Source: Anaerolineae bacterium
Lineage (GTDB): Bacteria > Chloroflexota > Anaerolineae > Anaerolineales > Villigracilaceae
Direction: 5' to 3'
Length of the DNA: 6,686 bases
Assembly (NCBI GenBank): GCA_003484265.1
Contig: DNDO01000206.1
Coordinates: forward strand, 12,441-19,126
The notes under the pieces were generated by a model. That model saw nothing but the letters and a program-made list of their open reading frames with translations, did no database searches and had not been told where the DNA came from. Positions 1-5,382 of the stretch are shown piece after piece. Position 1 is the stretch's first letter, and each line of letters begins with the position of its first letter. Made by a program: the position numbers and the translations under genes.

Positions 1-15
1 AGTGGATGCGTTGGG

Positions 16-339
16 TTATGAATACGACCTCGTGATCCTCATCAATGTATTTACCACCTCGGATTCCGAGGTAGCCATCAACTGGAAGTACCGCAGGGCG
101 GCGGGATTTTCCGGCGCAGTCTCCATGGCTTGCTCCACGCTTTCGCGACTTTCCCAGTAGATAACGTCCGCCCATTTTCCGTCGGTAAGGCGCGCGAGGT
201 CGCGTTTGATAAAGCCCTTCTGCCGGCTGAGAAATTCCTTTTGCAGGTCATCCGCTGCGGCGATCAAGGTGGCTTCGTCCACGCCTTCAGCCAGTGTGAA
301 GGGCGCAAACTCGATGGTGTGGTTATGTTTGTTTTTCAT
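16..339 (-). CDS. Small ABM-like (dimeric alpha/beta barrel) protein
   Basis: A complete 107-aa protein with ATG at 339 and TAA at 16-18. The start is supported by AAGGAAG (minus strand, 351-345), five bases upstream. The layout fits the ferredoxin-like fold of antibiotic-biosynthesis-monooxygenase/dimeric alpha-beta-barrel proteins: an N-terminal strand (IEFAPFTL, residues 9-16), a helix (about 22-40), GFIKRDLAR (42-50), a strand WADVIYWES (56-64), then the helix ESVEQAMETAPENPAA (66-81). No signal peptide or membrane segment is present, so it should be cytoplasmic. Proteins of this fold include monooxygenases, heme-degrading enzymes and non-enzymatic ligand binders; no catalytic residue here lets me choose. 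It lies 48 bp downstream of a WYL regulator on the same strand and has its own candidate promoter/operator in the gap, so it may be that regulator's target. The family call is from fold pattern only. Confidence 0.8.
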   Translation of the reverse strand: MKNKHNHTIEFAPFTLAEGVDEATLIAAADDLQKEFLSRQKGFIKRDLARLTDGKWADVIYWESRESVEQAMETAPENPAALRYFQLMATSESEVVNTLMRITRSYS

Positions 340-361
340 TTTGACTTCCTTTCTTTTCCCA

Positions 362-396
362 CATTCTACAGCAGGGGTGTGACAACCCTATGTCAA
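362..396 (-). promoter_or_regulatory. Candidate operator/promoter TGACA-N6-TGTCA before the ABM-like gene
   Basis: Positions 380-384 (TGACA) and 391-395 (TGTCA) form a perfect inverted repeat with a 6-base spacer; read on the minus strand it is TGACATAGGGTTGTCA. On that strand 396-391 reads TTGACA, a consensus -35, and 367-362 reads TAGAAT, a good -10, but the spacer is about 23 bases instead of 17. The palindrome is centred where a normally spaced -35 would lie, which suits a regulated promoter needing an activator or controlled by a repressor. It overlaps the stop codon of the WYL regulator (388-390). Binding by that regulator is inference. Confidence 0.45.
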
Positions 397-1305
397 CAAG
401 TTTGCCAGTTTTTGGGCGGTTTCGTGCAGGTTTTTTCGGAGAATATCTGGCGAAAGTACCTCGGCTTTATCGCCCCAACCGAGGATCCAGGCTGTGATCT
501 CAGAAACGTCATGGAGATCATACGTCATCACCACACCATCAGGCAAGTTCTCTTCGCGCTGGAATCCATAATGCTGACGTTCGCGCACCCAACGTACAAT
601 GTTCTTTGAAAAACGAACCCTGATCTCGATCCTCTTTTGTTCACCAGCTTTGCCCGCGCGTTTTTTGAAAAATGTTTCCGTTAGTGCGGTCATTTTCTCG
701 ATGCGTGACAATCGAAATTCGCGGATGTCCTTTCTCAATCTGCAATAACCTTCAAGATACCAGATGCCGTCTGAGTAGAACAATTGGTGCGGTTCAACGT
801 CTCGTTCAGTAATCATATCCTTTTGATAGCCATGATAACGAATGTGGATCACGCGCTTTTCTTGAATGGCTCTTTGAATGATGATTAGCTGAGGGTCATC
901 CAGATCGAACTTTAAATTGGGCGTGATGAAACTGATGATATTCGTCAACGCCTTTGCCCTCGCCCGAACCAGCTCGGGCAAAGCAACAGATATCTTGGCT
1001 AAAGCGGATTCTGCGCCCTGGGTCAAAGATCCAGCCGCCTGCTGACTCAAGAGGCGCGAACCCAATATCATGGCTACCGCTTCATTCTCGGTGAACATCA
1101 GCGGCGGAATGTAATATCCCTCCACAAGCTCAAAACCTTCGCCTGGCATTGCCGCAATGGGCACACCCATTTGATTCAGCGCGGACATATCGCGATAGAT
1201 CGTGCGTTTGCTGACCTCGAATTGTCCTGCCAGATCCTGTGCGCGCAGGCGACGTTTATGCTGTAAGTTTAATAGAATGGCGAAGAGACGGTCTATTCGG
1301 TTCAT
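388..1305 (-). CDS. WYL-domain (YafY-type) transcriptional regulator
   Basis: A 305-aa cytoplasmic DNA-binding regulator. Residues 1-60 form a winged helix-turn-helix of the HTH_11/DeoR type, with recognition helix VSKRTIYRDM at 31-40 and the wing at GVPIAAMPGEGFEL (47-60). Residues about 137-203 are the WYL domain, with the diagnostic IWYLEGY at 181-187 and REFRLSRI at 195-202; residues about 225-305 match the C-terminal WCX extension. The length is normal for the family. I chose the ATG at 1305, which begins MNRIDRLFAILL as homologues do; an upstream ATG at 1368 would add 21 unlikely residues and run into the divergent gene. WYL domains are thought to sense small molecules or nucleic-acid ligands; the ligand is unknown here. 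The downstream same-strand ABM-like gene is a plausible target. The stop is TAG. Confidence 0.93.
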   Translation of the reverse strand: MNRIDRLFAILLNLQHKRRLRAQDLAGQFEVSKRTIYRDMSALNQMGVPIAAMPGEGFELVEGYYIPPLMFTENEAVAMILGSRLLSQQAAGSLTQGAESALAKISVALPELVRARAKALTNIISFITPNLKFDLDDPQLIIIQRAIQEKRVIHIRYHGYQKDMITERDVEPHQLFYSDGIWYLEGYCRLRKDIREFRLSRIEKMTALTETFFKKRAGKAGEQKRIEIRVRFSKNIVRWVRERQHYGFQREENLPDGVVMTYDLHDVSEITAWILGWGDKAEVLSPDILRKNLHETAQKLANLLT

Positions 1306-1338
1306 GGCTCTACCGTATAATTGCGGAGTATAACTGAT
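1306..1338. promoter_or_regulatory. Compact divergent promoter region between regulator and glycosyltransferase
   Basis: Only 33 bp separate two divergent ATGs (1305 minus, 1339 plus). On the plus strand 1316-1321 is a perfect TATAAT; its expected transcription start near 1328 would leave a leader of about 10 bases. On the minus strand 1332-1327 reads TATACT, a 5/6 match to a -10, giving a leader of about 15 bases. No convincing -35 is seen for either. GGAG at 1325-1328 is the only Shine-Dalgarno-like sequence before 1339 and would lie at the very 5' end of such a transcript. The two promoters overlap, so one protein bound here could affect both genes. Confidence 0.5.
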
Positions 1339-2967
1339 ATGAACCGATTCTCCGATTTTTTCACCCAACGCCTCAAACGCGGACTAGTCCGCAGGTTCAA
1401 CAATCTCAAGATAGCATCTGTCGCGCGTGAGGTTGCCCGTACGGAACCTGAACCTACTGGCGCGCCCGTCGTATTCTTCAAAGCATCCACAGGGATCGAT
1501 GATCTCTCATGGAACAGCGGGTTTCATCTGCTTGTTTCGTGGGCGTTGCGGTTGAAGGGAATCCCTGTTGTATATTTTGCCTGCAACTCAGGTATGAGCA
1601 AGTGCGTACTCGGGACGAATAGAGACAATCCGCATCAGGAAATGCCGTGCAGGTCATGTGTATATCAGTCAGGAACGTTATATAAAAACGTTCAAACGTT
1701 TGAAGGTTCGAACGTTGAAAGCTCCTCCGTTAACTGGTTTGATTATCAACGCGATGAAATTCTTGCCGACGCTCTTTCCAGCCTATCCGTCCCTGAACTA
1801 ATGACGTTTGCGTGGAAGGATATTCCTCTTGGCGAATTATGTCTTCCGGGTTTACGCTGGATTTTACGCATCCATCATTTGGATGATGACGAGAGTACGC
1901 GTTACCTACTGCGTGAATATGTATTGTCCGCGTGGAATGTGGCGCAGAGGTTTTCGGACTTTTTCGATCAGACACAGCCGAGGGCTGTCGTCGTTTTCAA
2001 CGGGCAGTTCTTCCCCGAAGCGACGGCACGATTCGTTGCGCAAAAACGCGGCATCAGGGTCGTCACCCACGAAGTAGGATTACAACCCGCCACGGCCTAT
2101 TTCACTGAAGGCGAAGCTACTGCATACCCAATCCATATCCCTGATGATTTTGAATTGAACGACAAACAAAACGCCAAACTGGATGCCTATCTTGCCAAAC
2201 GCTTTCAAGGCGATTTCACAATGGCAGGTATCAAATTCTGGGCAGATATGAAGGGACTCGACGAGTCGTTTTTGCAAATGGCTTCGGGCTTCAAGCAGAT
2301 CGTGCCCATATTTACCAATGTCATCTTCGATACAAGCCAGCCTCACGCCAATACTGTTTTTGAAGATATGTTCGAGTGGTTGGACTTGGTGTTGGAAGTC
2401 ATCAAGTCTCACCCTGAAACGCTGTTCGTGATACGCGCGCACCCTGACGAGTTGCGCGTGAGAAAATCCAGCCGGGAGACGGTTCAAGGGTGGGTGGCAA
2501 GCCGCGGCGTGGATAAAGAGGCGAATGTCATTTTTGTGAGTCCACAAGAAGCGTTGAGTTCGTATGAGTTGATAGCCAAATCCAAATTTGTGATGATCTA
2601 TAACTCGACGATCGGGTTGGAATCTTCAATTATGGGCGCACCGGTATTATGTGCAGGAAAGGCGCGTTACACACAATATCCCACCGTGTTCTTCCCGCAG
2701 AGCGCTGATGCGTATCGAGAAAAGCTTGAAAAGTTTTTGATCGAAGATATCGAAGTGCCCGCTGATTTCAACCGAAATGCGCGCCGATTTTTGTATTATC
2801 AGTTGTTCCGAACGTCACTGCCTTTTGGCGATTTCCTTGAACCATCCGTGCGGACGACGCAGGCGCGATTGAAAACGTTTGAATTGGACGAGTTGTTGGT
2901 ATCGGATGCCGTCAAAGCGATCATTGACGGGGTCTTAAACGACGGAGATTTCCTGTTAGATGAGTAA
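1339..2967 (+). CDS. GT-B capsule-synthesis-type glycosyltransferase
   Basis: A 542-aa soluble protein with no signal peptide or membrane helix. The C-terminal half has the hallmarks of capsule-polysaccharide-synthesis/KDO-transferase-like GT-B enzymes: TLFVIRAHPDELR with HPDE at 368-371, and YNSTIGLESSIMGAP at 421-435 followed by VLCAGKARY, the usual nucleotide-sugar-binding region. The N-terminal half has alternating strand/helix stretches (PVVFFKAS 43-50, IPVVYFAC 75-82, RAVVVFNGQF 215-224, IRVVTHEVG 239-247). It also carries four cysteines, C82, C89, C104 and C107 (CX6C and CX2C), which could bind a metal. Start ATG 1339 has GGAG ten bases upstream; the in-frame TTG at 1321 overlaps the TATAAT and is less likely. 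The likely role is transfer of a sugar in surface polysaccharide synthesis; donor and acceptor are unknown. Residues 117-127 are encoded by an octamer repeat. It ends in TAA. Confidence 0.8.
   Translation: MNRFSDFFTQRLKRGLVRRFNNLKIASVAREVARTEPEPTGAPVVFFKASTGIDDLSWNSGFHLLVSWALRLKGIPVVYFACNSGMSKCVLGTNRDNPHQEMPCRSCVYQSGTLYKNVQTFEGSNVESSSVNWFDYQRDEILADALSSLSVPELMTFAWKDIPLGELCLPGLRWILRIHHLDDDESTRYLLREYVLSAWNVAQRFSDFFDQTQPRAVVVFNGQFFPEATARFVAQKRGIRVVTHEVGLQPATAYFTEGEATAYPIHIPDDFELNDKQNAKLDAYLAKRFQGDFTMAGIKFWADMKGLDESFLQMASGFKQIVPIFTNVIFDTSQPHANTVFEDMFEWLDLVLEVIKSHPETLFVIRAHPDELRVRKSSRETVQGWVASRGVDKEANVIFVSPQEALSSYELIAKSKFVMIYNSTIGLESSIMGAPVLCAGKARYTQYPTVFFPQSADAYREKLEKFLIEDIEVPADFNRNARRFLYYQLFRTSLPFGDFLEPSVRTTQARLKTFELDELLVSDAVKAIIDGVLNDGDFLLDE
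1688..1719 (+). repeat. Four tandem octamers (ACGTTYRA-like) inside the glycosyltransferase gene
   Basis: Four consecutive 8-base units can be read: ACGTTCAA (1688-1695), ACGTTTGA (1696-1703), AGGTTCGA (1704-1711) and ACGTTGAA (1712-1719). The array contains a perfect 14-base palindrome, TTCAAACGTTTGAA (1691-1704), and the 8-base palindrome GTTCGAAC (1706-1713). It encodes NVQTFEGSNVE (residues 117-127) in a stretch that looks like an insertion between SGTLY and VNWFDY. No other copy is visible in the window. Confidence 0.7.
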
Positions 2968-3107
2968 ACACGCCGCAATAGAATTGCCATTATTTCAGGT
3001 TGTATTTTGTAGAACAAATAGGTAATATAGGAAAGGGTTTCATTCATCCAACCTGCATAGTATGAGGGTGGTTGAAAGTAAAGGTTTTTTAATCGAGGAG
3101 GAGTATT
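2968..3107 (+). promoter_or_regulatory. Intergenic leader/promoter region of the lipoprotein gene
   Basis: There is no gene in these 140 bp. A weak sigma-70-like pair is TTGTAT (3000-3005) and TAATAT (3023-3028) with a 17-base spacer; the -35 matches the consensus in only three positions. A strong purine-rich ribosome binding site, GAGGAGGAG (3095-3103), sits just before the ATG at 3108. I see no clear hairpin terminator for the upstream glycosyltransferase gene, so read-through into the lipoprotein gene is possible. Confidence 0.35.
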
Positions 3108-3893
3108 ATGAAGCGTTTTCCATATTTTGCCTTGGTTATCTTGATAATTACCATGCTTGCTTGCGCCGTTCCGGGGGCAAGCCCTGAACCGAAAGCCACT
3201 GCCATACCCTCTGATCCGCCCGAACCGACGAGCACCCCGCTTCCGACAGATACAGCCACTCCCCATCCGACCGCTACTCCGGATGCTGCAGCAACGAGCG
3301 CAGTACGCGCGACACAGGGCGCAGATGATGCGTTGACCGAATTGGATGGCTTGCTGGGTGATACGGATATCCCGTACAAAGACGGTCATCTTGCATGGCA
3401 GCAGGATGCATCGATTAATATTAAACTTACAGGTCCCGACTACCAGAAAGCAGAGATTGACGAGAATCTGACAGCTGGCAACTTCATTCTCAAATCAGAT
3501 GTGACCTGGGAAGCGACGGGGATATTGATCTGCGGCGCGGTGTTTCGATCCGAGCCGAACATTGAGGATGGCAAGCAATATCAATTCATGTACCTGCGGT
3601 TATCGGGCCTGCCCGCCTGGGCAATAGAAGTACATGAGTTCGGATCCTATAAGAACTCACCCACAGGCAGTAAGACCTCCGGCGCGCTAGATCTTCGCAA
3701 CGGGGCAACGAATCAATTCGTTCTGGTTGTACAGGATGATAACTTCACAATTTACTTGAACGGGGTACGCCAGGGCAGGTATTTCGATTACAGTAAACAA
3801 CGCACGGATGGCTCATTCGGATTTCTTGGGTTACAAGATTCCGGGAATGGGCTTTGCGAGTTCGAGAATTCGTGGGTCTGGTCGTTGGACTAG
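3108..3893 (+). CDS. T/P-tethered lipoprotein with predicted LamG-like beta-sandwich domain
   Basis: A 261-aa exported lipoprotein. Residues 1-18 are a signal peptide (KR, then a hydrophobic run FALVILIITMLA), with the lipid-modified cysteine at C19 in MLAC, an acceptable though not ideal lipobox (M at -3). Residues 24-64 are rich in Thr and Pro (PTSTPLPTDTATPHPTATP), a flexible tether of a kind common in Anaerolineae surface proteins. Residues about 85-261 are strand-rich and resemble concanavalin/LamG-like domains of the 3-keto-disaccharide-hydrolase (DUF1080) type: NFILKSDVTWEATG (125-138), AVFRSEP (144-150), YQFMYLRLSG (158-167), FVLVVQDDNFTIYLNGV (204-220), GSFGFLGLQ (235-243). C142 and C250 could form a disulfide. 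A carbohydrate-binding or surface role is plausible; no catalytic residues can be named. The start is fixed by GAGGAGGAG at 3095-3103. The stop is TAG, followed by a hairpin terminator. Confidence 0.85.
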   Translation: MKRFPYFALVILIITMLACAVPGASPEPKATAIPSDPPEPTSTPLPTDTATPHPTATPDAAATSAVRATQGADDALTELDGLLGDTDIPYKDGHLAWQQDASINIKLTGPDYQKAEIDENLTAGNFILKSDVTWEATGILICGAVFRSEPNIEDGKQYQFMYLRLSGLPAWAIEVHEFGSYKNSPTGSKTSGALDLRNGATNQFVLVVQDDNFTIYLNGVRQGRYFDYSKQRTDGSFGFLGLQDSGNGLCEFENSWVWSLD

Positions 3894-3914
3894 TGGAATA
3901 AAACCTTATAAACC

Positions 3915-3957
3915 AAAACGACCTGCATTGAATGCTGTCATTCTGCAGGTCGTTTTT
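3915..3957. terminator. Strong bidirectional hairpin terminator
   Basis: AAAACGACCTGCA (3915-3927) pairs perfectly with TGCAGGTCGTTTT (3944-3956), a 13-bp stem. The interior forms a second 5-bp stem, GAATG (3930-3934) with CATTC (3939-3943), closed by a CTGT tetraloop. On the plus strand it ends in five Ts (3953-3957), serving the lipoprotein gene; on the minus strand it ends in TTTTGG, serving the convergent selenoprotein gene. The minus-strand gene's stop codon (3940-3938) lies inside the hairpin, so its last six sense codons overlap the right side of the stem. Confidence 0.9.
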
Positions 3958-4555
3958 GATTCATGATCTGATTCAGCGCATTCTTGAAGGCCTCATAGGG
4001 CTGCGCGCCGACAACAGCGTAACGGTCGTTAATCACATATGTGGGGACTCCCGTCACACCGATCTGATAAGCCCACTGCACCTGTTGATTGACCGACTCT
4101 GTGTACTTCCCGCCTTCCACATCCCTTTGCATCGCTTCATCATCCAGACCTGCTTCCTGCGCCGCGCTCCGAAGGACATCCCACCGGCTGATGTCTTTCC
4201 CCTCCGCATAAACCAATCGAAAAACAATTCTGTGGAATTCGGTCCCTTTGCCATATTCACGCGCGTATTCGGTCGCTTCGTGCGCGAGGCGCGTGTTATA
4301 GATCCGTTCTGTAGATTTAAACTCCATGTTGTACAGATTCGCAATCGAACGTAATCGCTCCTCCGAACCGTTCGCCCGCCCTCTTTTTACGTAATCGGGT
4401 AATTCCTTCCCTTCAGACGGCGTATCAAAATATAAATAGAATGGCTGCCACTCCACATCCACGTTGTGTTCTTCCTTCAACCGCTCGACCACACCCTGGC
4501 CGACATAACACCACGGTCAGATGTAATCGGAATAGATCGTCAACTTAAAATCCAT
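3938..4555 (-). CDS. Probable selenoprotein: FrnE-like DsbA-family thiol oxidoreductase with UPWC active site
   Basis: Read from ATG 4555 this is a 205-residue protein in which codon 13 is UGA (4519-4517), giving SDYI-U-PWCYVGQG. FrnE-like DsbA-family enzymes have CPWC at this exact place (typically SDxxCPWCxxG), so the UGA replaces the N-terminal, nucleophilic cysteine; C16 remains as partner. Other family marks follow: VERLKEEHNVDVEWQPFYLYFDTP (23-46), the helical insert, and the cis-proline loop GVTGVPTYVI with Pro171. Length fits the family. No signal peptide, so probably cytoplasmic. A SECIS-like hairpin lies just after the UGA. The same gene ends in UGA as a real stop, and 5304-5306 is another UGA stop, which argues against a recoded genetic code. 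There is no Shine-Dalgarno; a TATAAT ends six bases before the ATG, suggesting a leaderless mRNA. The alternative is a nonsense mutation or sequencing error at TGC/TGT. It diverges from a second DsbA-like gene. Confidence 0.8.
4478..4519 (-). promoter_or_regulatory. Candidate bacterial SECIS stem-loop
   Basis: In the mRNA (minus strand) UCGGCC (4503-4498) pairs with GGUCGA (4490-4485): six pairs including one G-U, closing the 7-base loop AGGGUGU (4497-4491). The G at loop position 2 (4496) is 21 bases after the UGA, inside the 16-37 base window usual for bacterial SECIS elements, and the AGG start of the loop resembles the E. coli fdhF loop. A possible lower stem pairs UGACCG (4519-4514, including the UGA) with CGGUUG (4483-4478), but it is separated by a large asymmetric internal loop and is less certain. 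SelB binding is inference. Confidence 0.6.
4517..4519 (-). other. In-frame UGA, probable selenocysteine codon (Sec13)
   Basis: The plus strand reads TCA at 4517-4519, so the minus-strand codon is TGA, the 13th from the ATG at 4555. It is followed in frame by CCG TGG TGT (Pro-Trp-Cys), the rest of the CxxC active site, and 192 further open codons. The protein context on both sides is conserved-looking FrnE/DsbA sequence. A redox-active cysteine position is where selenocysteine usually occurs in bacterial selenoproteins. Confidence 0.75.
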
Positions 4556-4561
4556 TGGTCG

Positions 4562-4591
4562 ATTATAGCCCTGCATTGTGAGAAATTTCTA
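4562..4591 (-). promoter_or_regulatory. Leaderless-type promoter of the selenoprotein gene
   Basis: On the minus strand, 4567-4562 is a perfect TATAAT and 4591-4586 is TAGAAA, a 4/6 match to a -35, with an 18-base spacer. Only six bases (CGACCA) separate the -10 from the ATG at 4555, so transcription should start at or within one or two bases of the start codon. No Shine-Dalgarno sequence is present. Confidence 0.65.
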
Positions 4592-4640
4592 ACGTAAGCG
4601 TTCGCAGATCGTTTGTATCTAAAAAAAAGAGAGGAGGCAT

Positions 4641-5306
4641 ATGTCGAAGAGAAGCAAGAGGCAGATCATTCGCGAAAAACGCAGGGAGGTCCACAAAAGG
4701 TATACCTACATAAGGATCGGAGTTGTTGTGCTGGTCCTGTTCGCAGTCATCTTCTCATTTCTAAATCGGCCCGAGGCGATCGAATTGGATGAATCCCGCC
4801 TCGCCTCCAACCCGGTGCTTGGGACCGATACGCCCATTGTGACCATCACCGAATATGGAGACTTCGGTTGTTCCGCATGCCGCGCCTGGCACAATGCCGG
4901 CATCAAGAACAGGATCATGTCGGAATACGGCGACAAGGTCCAGTTCGTGTGGAAGGACTTTCCAGTGATCACGGCACAGTCACCAAAGGCGGCGGAGGCT
5001 GGACAATGCGCGTTCGACCAGGGATTGTTCTGGGAGTACCACGATTTACTTTATGACAACGCTCCTGCCATCCGTGTGGACGATTTGAAGACCTACGCCA
5101 TTCAACTGGGATTGGATGCCGAACAATTCAACCAATGTCTGGACTCGGGACAGAACCGGGCAAAGGTGAGCCAAAACCTGAACGAGGCGCGTCAACTCGG
5201 CCTGCCTGGCACGCCATCGTTCCTCGTGAACGACCAGAGATTGGCGGGTCCGCCCACCTATGAATCATTGAAATCGATCATCGAGCAAGCCATTGCAGGT
5301 GGATGA
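4641..5306 (+). CDS. Membrane-anchored DsbA/DsbG-like thiol-disulfide oxidoreductase
   Basis: A 221-aa protein with a very basic N-terminus (1-22) and one membrane segment, about 23-41 (YIRIGVVVLVLFAVIFSFL), anchoring an extracytoplasmic thioredoxin-fold domain. The domain opens with VLGTDTPIVTITEYGDFGCSACRAWH; the redox motif is C77-S-A-C80, in the Thioredoxin_4/BdbD-like class. GLPGTPSFLVN supplies the cis-proline at 192, and KAAEAGQCAFDQGLFWEYHDLLY (116-138) is the usual DsbA helical region. C123 and C166 could form a second, structural disulfide. It probably oxidises or isomerises disulfides in secreted proteins. The start is fixed by GAGGAGG (4631-4637), three bases before the ATG. It diverges from the UPWC selenoprotein, 85 bp apart. 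The stop is TGA, followed by a hairpin. Confidence 0.9.
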   Translation: MSKRSKRQIIREKRREVHKRYTYIRIGVVVLVLFAVIFSFLNRPEAIELDESRLASNPVLGTDTPIVTITEYGDFGCSACRAWHNAGIKNRIMSEYGDKVQFVWKDFPVITAQSPKAAEAGQCAFDQGLFWEYHDLLYDNAPAIRVDDLKTYAIQLGLDAEQFNQCLDSGQNRAKVSQNLNEARQLGLPGTPSFLVNDQRLAGPPTYESLKSIIEQAIAGG

Positions 5307-5318
5307 CACCGAAGACGA

Positions 5319-5345
5319 AATGCTGTGGATAACCTCCACAGCATT
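5319..5345 (+). terminator. Hairpin after the DsbA-like gene, probable terminator
   Basis: AATGCTGTGGA (5319-5329) pairs perfectly with TCCACAGCATT (5335-5345), an 11-bp stem with a TAACC loop. What follows, CTCATTTAC, is only a weak T run, so termination may be partial. It lies between the DsbA-like stop codon and the deaminase promoter. Confidence 0.6.
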
Positions 5346-5349
5346 CTCA

Positions 5350-5378
5350 TTTACAGCGCATCTGAGGGGTACAATAAG
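5350..5378 (+). promoter_or_regulatory. Candidate promoter of the deaminase gene, near-leaderless
   Basis: TTTACA (5350-5355) matches the -35 consensus in five of six bases. TACAAT (5370-5375) matches the -10 in five of six but is spaced only 14 bases away; AATAAG (5373-5378) has the normal 17-base spacing but matches only four. TACAAT ends seven bases before the ATG at 5383, the same arrangement as at the selenoprotein gene. GAGGGG (5364-5369) could be a Shine-Dalgarno, but its 13-base distance is long. Confidence 0.4.
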
Positions 5379-5382
5379 ACGC

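Noticed and set aside
130..609. 159-aa plus-strand ORF
   Set aside because: It is antisense to the WYL and ABM-like genes, with no ribosome site or family resemblance.
1321..1338. TTG start for the glycosyltransferase at 1321
   Set aside because: The TTG overlaps the last base of the TATAAT, and ATG 1339 has a GGAG at workable spacing.
1306..1368. N-terminal extension of the WYL regulator to ATG 1368
   Set aside because: The extra 21 residues have no family match and would overlap the divergent gene's promoter and start.
2799..3389. Minus-strand ORF of 196 aa crossing the intergenic region
   Set aside because: It is antisense to two well-supported genes; its composition mirrors the repetitive T/P-rich linker.
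3938..4492. Truncated 184-aa DsbA-like ORF starting at GTG 4492
   Set aside because: It lacks the CxxC active site and has no ribosome binding site; the frame continues upstream through UGA to ATG 4555 with perfect family sequence.
4517..4519. Alternative genetic code with UGA as a sense codon
   Set aside because: UGA serves as a plain stop at 5304-5306 and at the end of the selenoprotein gene itself (3940-3938).
5293..5382. Upstream extension of the deaminase from TTG 5293
   Set aside because: It overlaps the preceding gene and translates the hairpin and promoter; the family start is at 5383.
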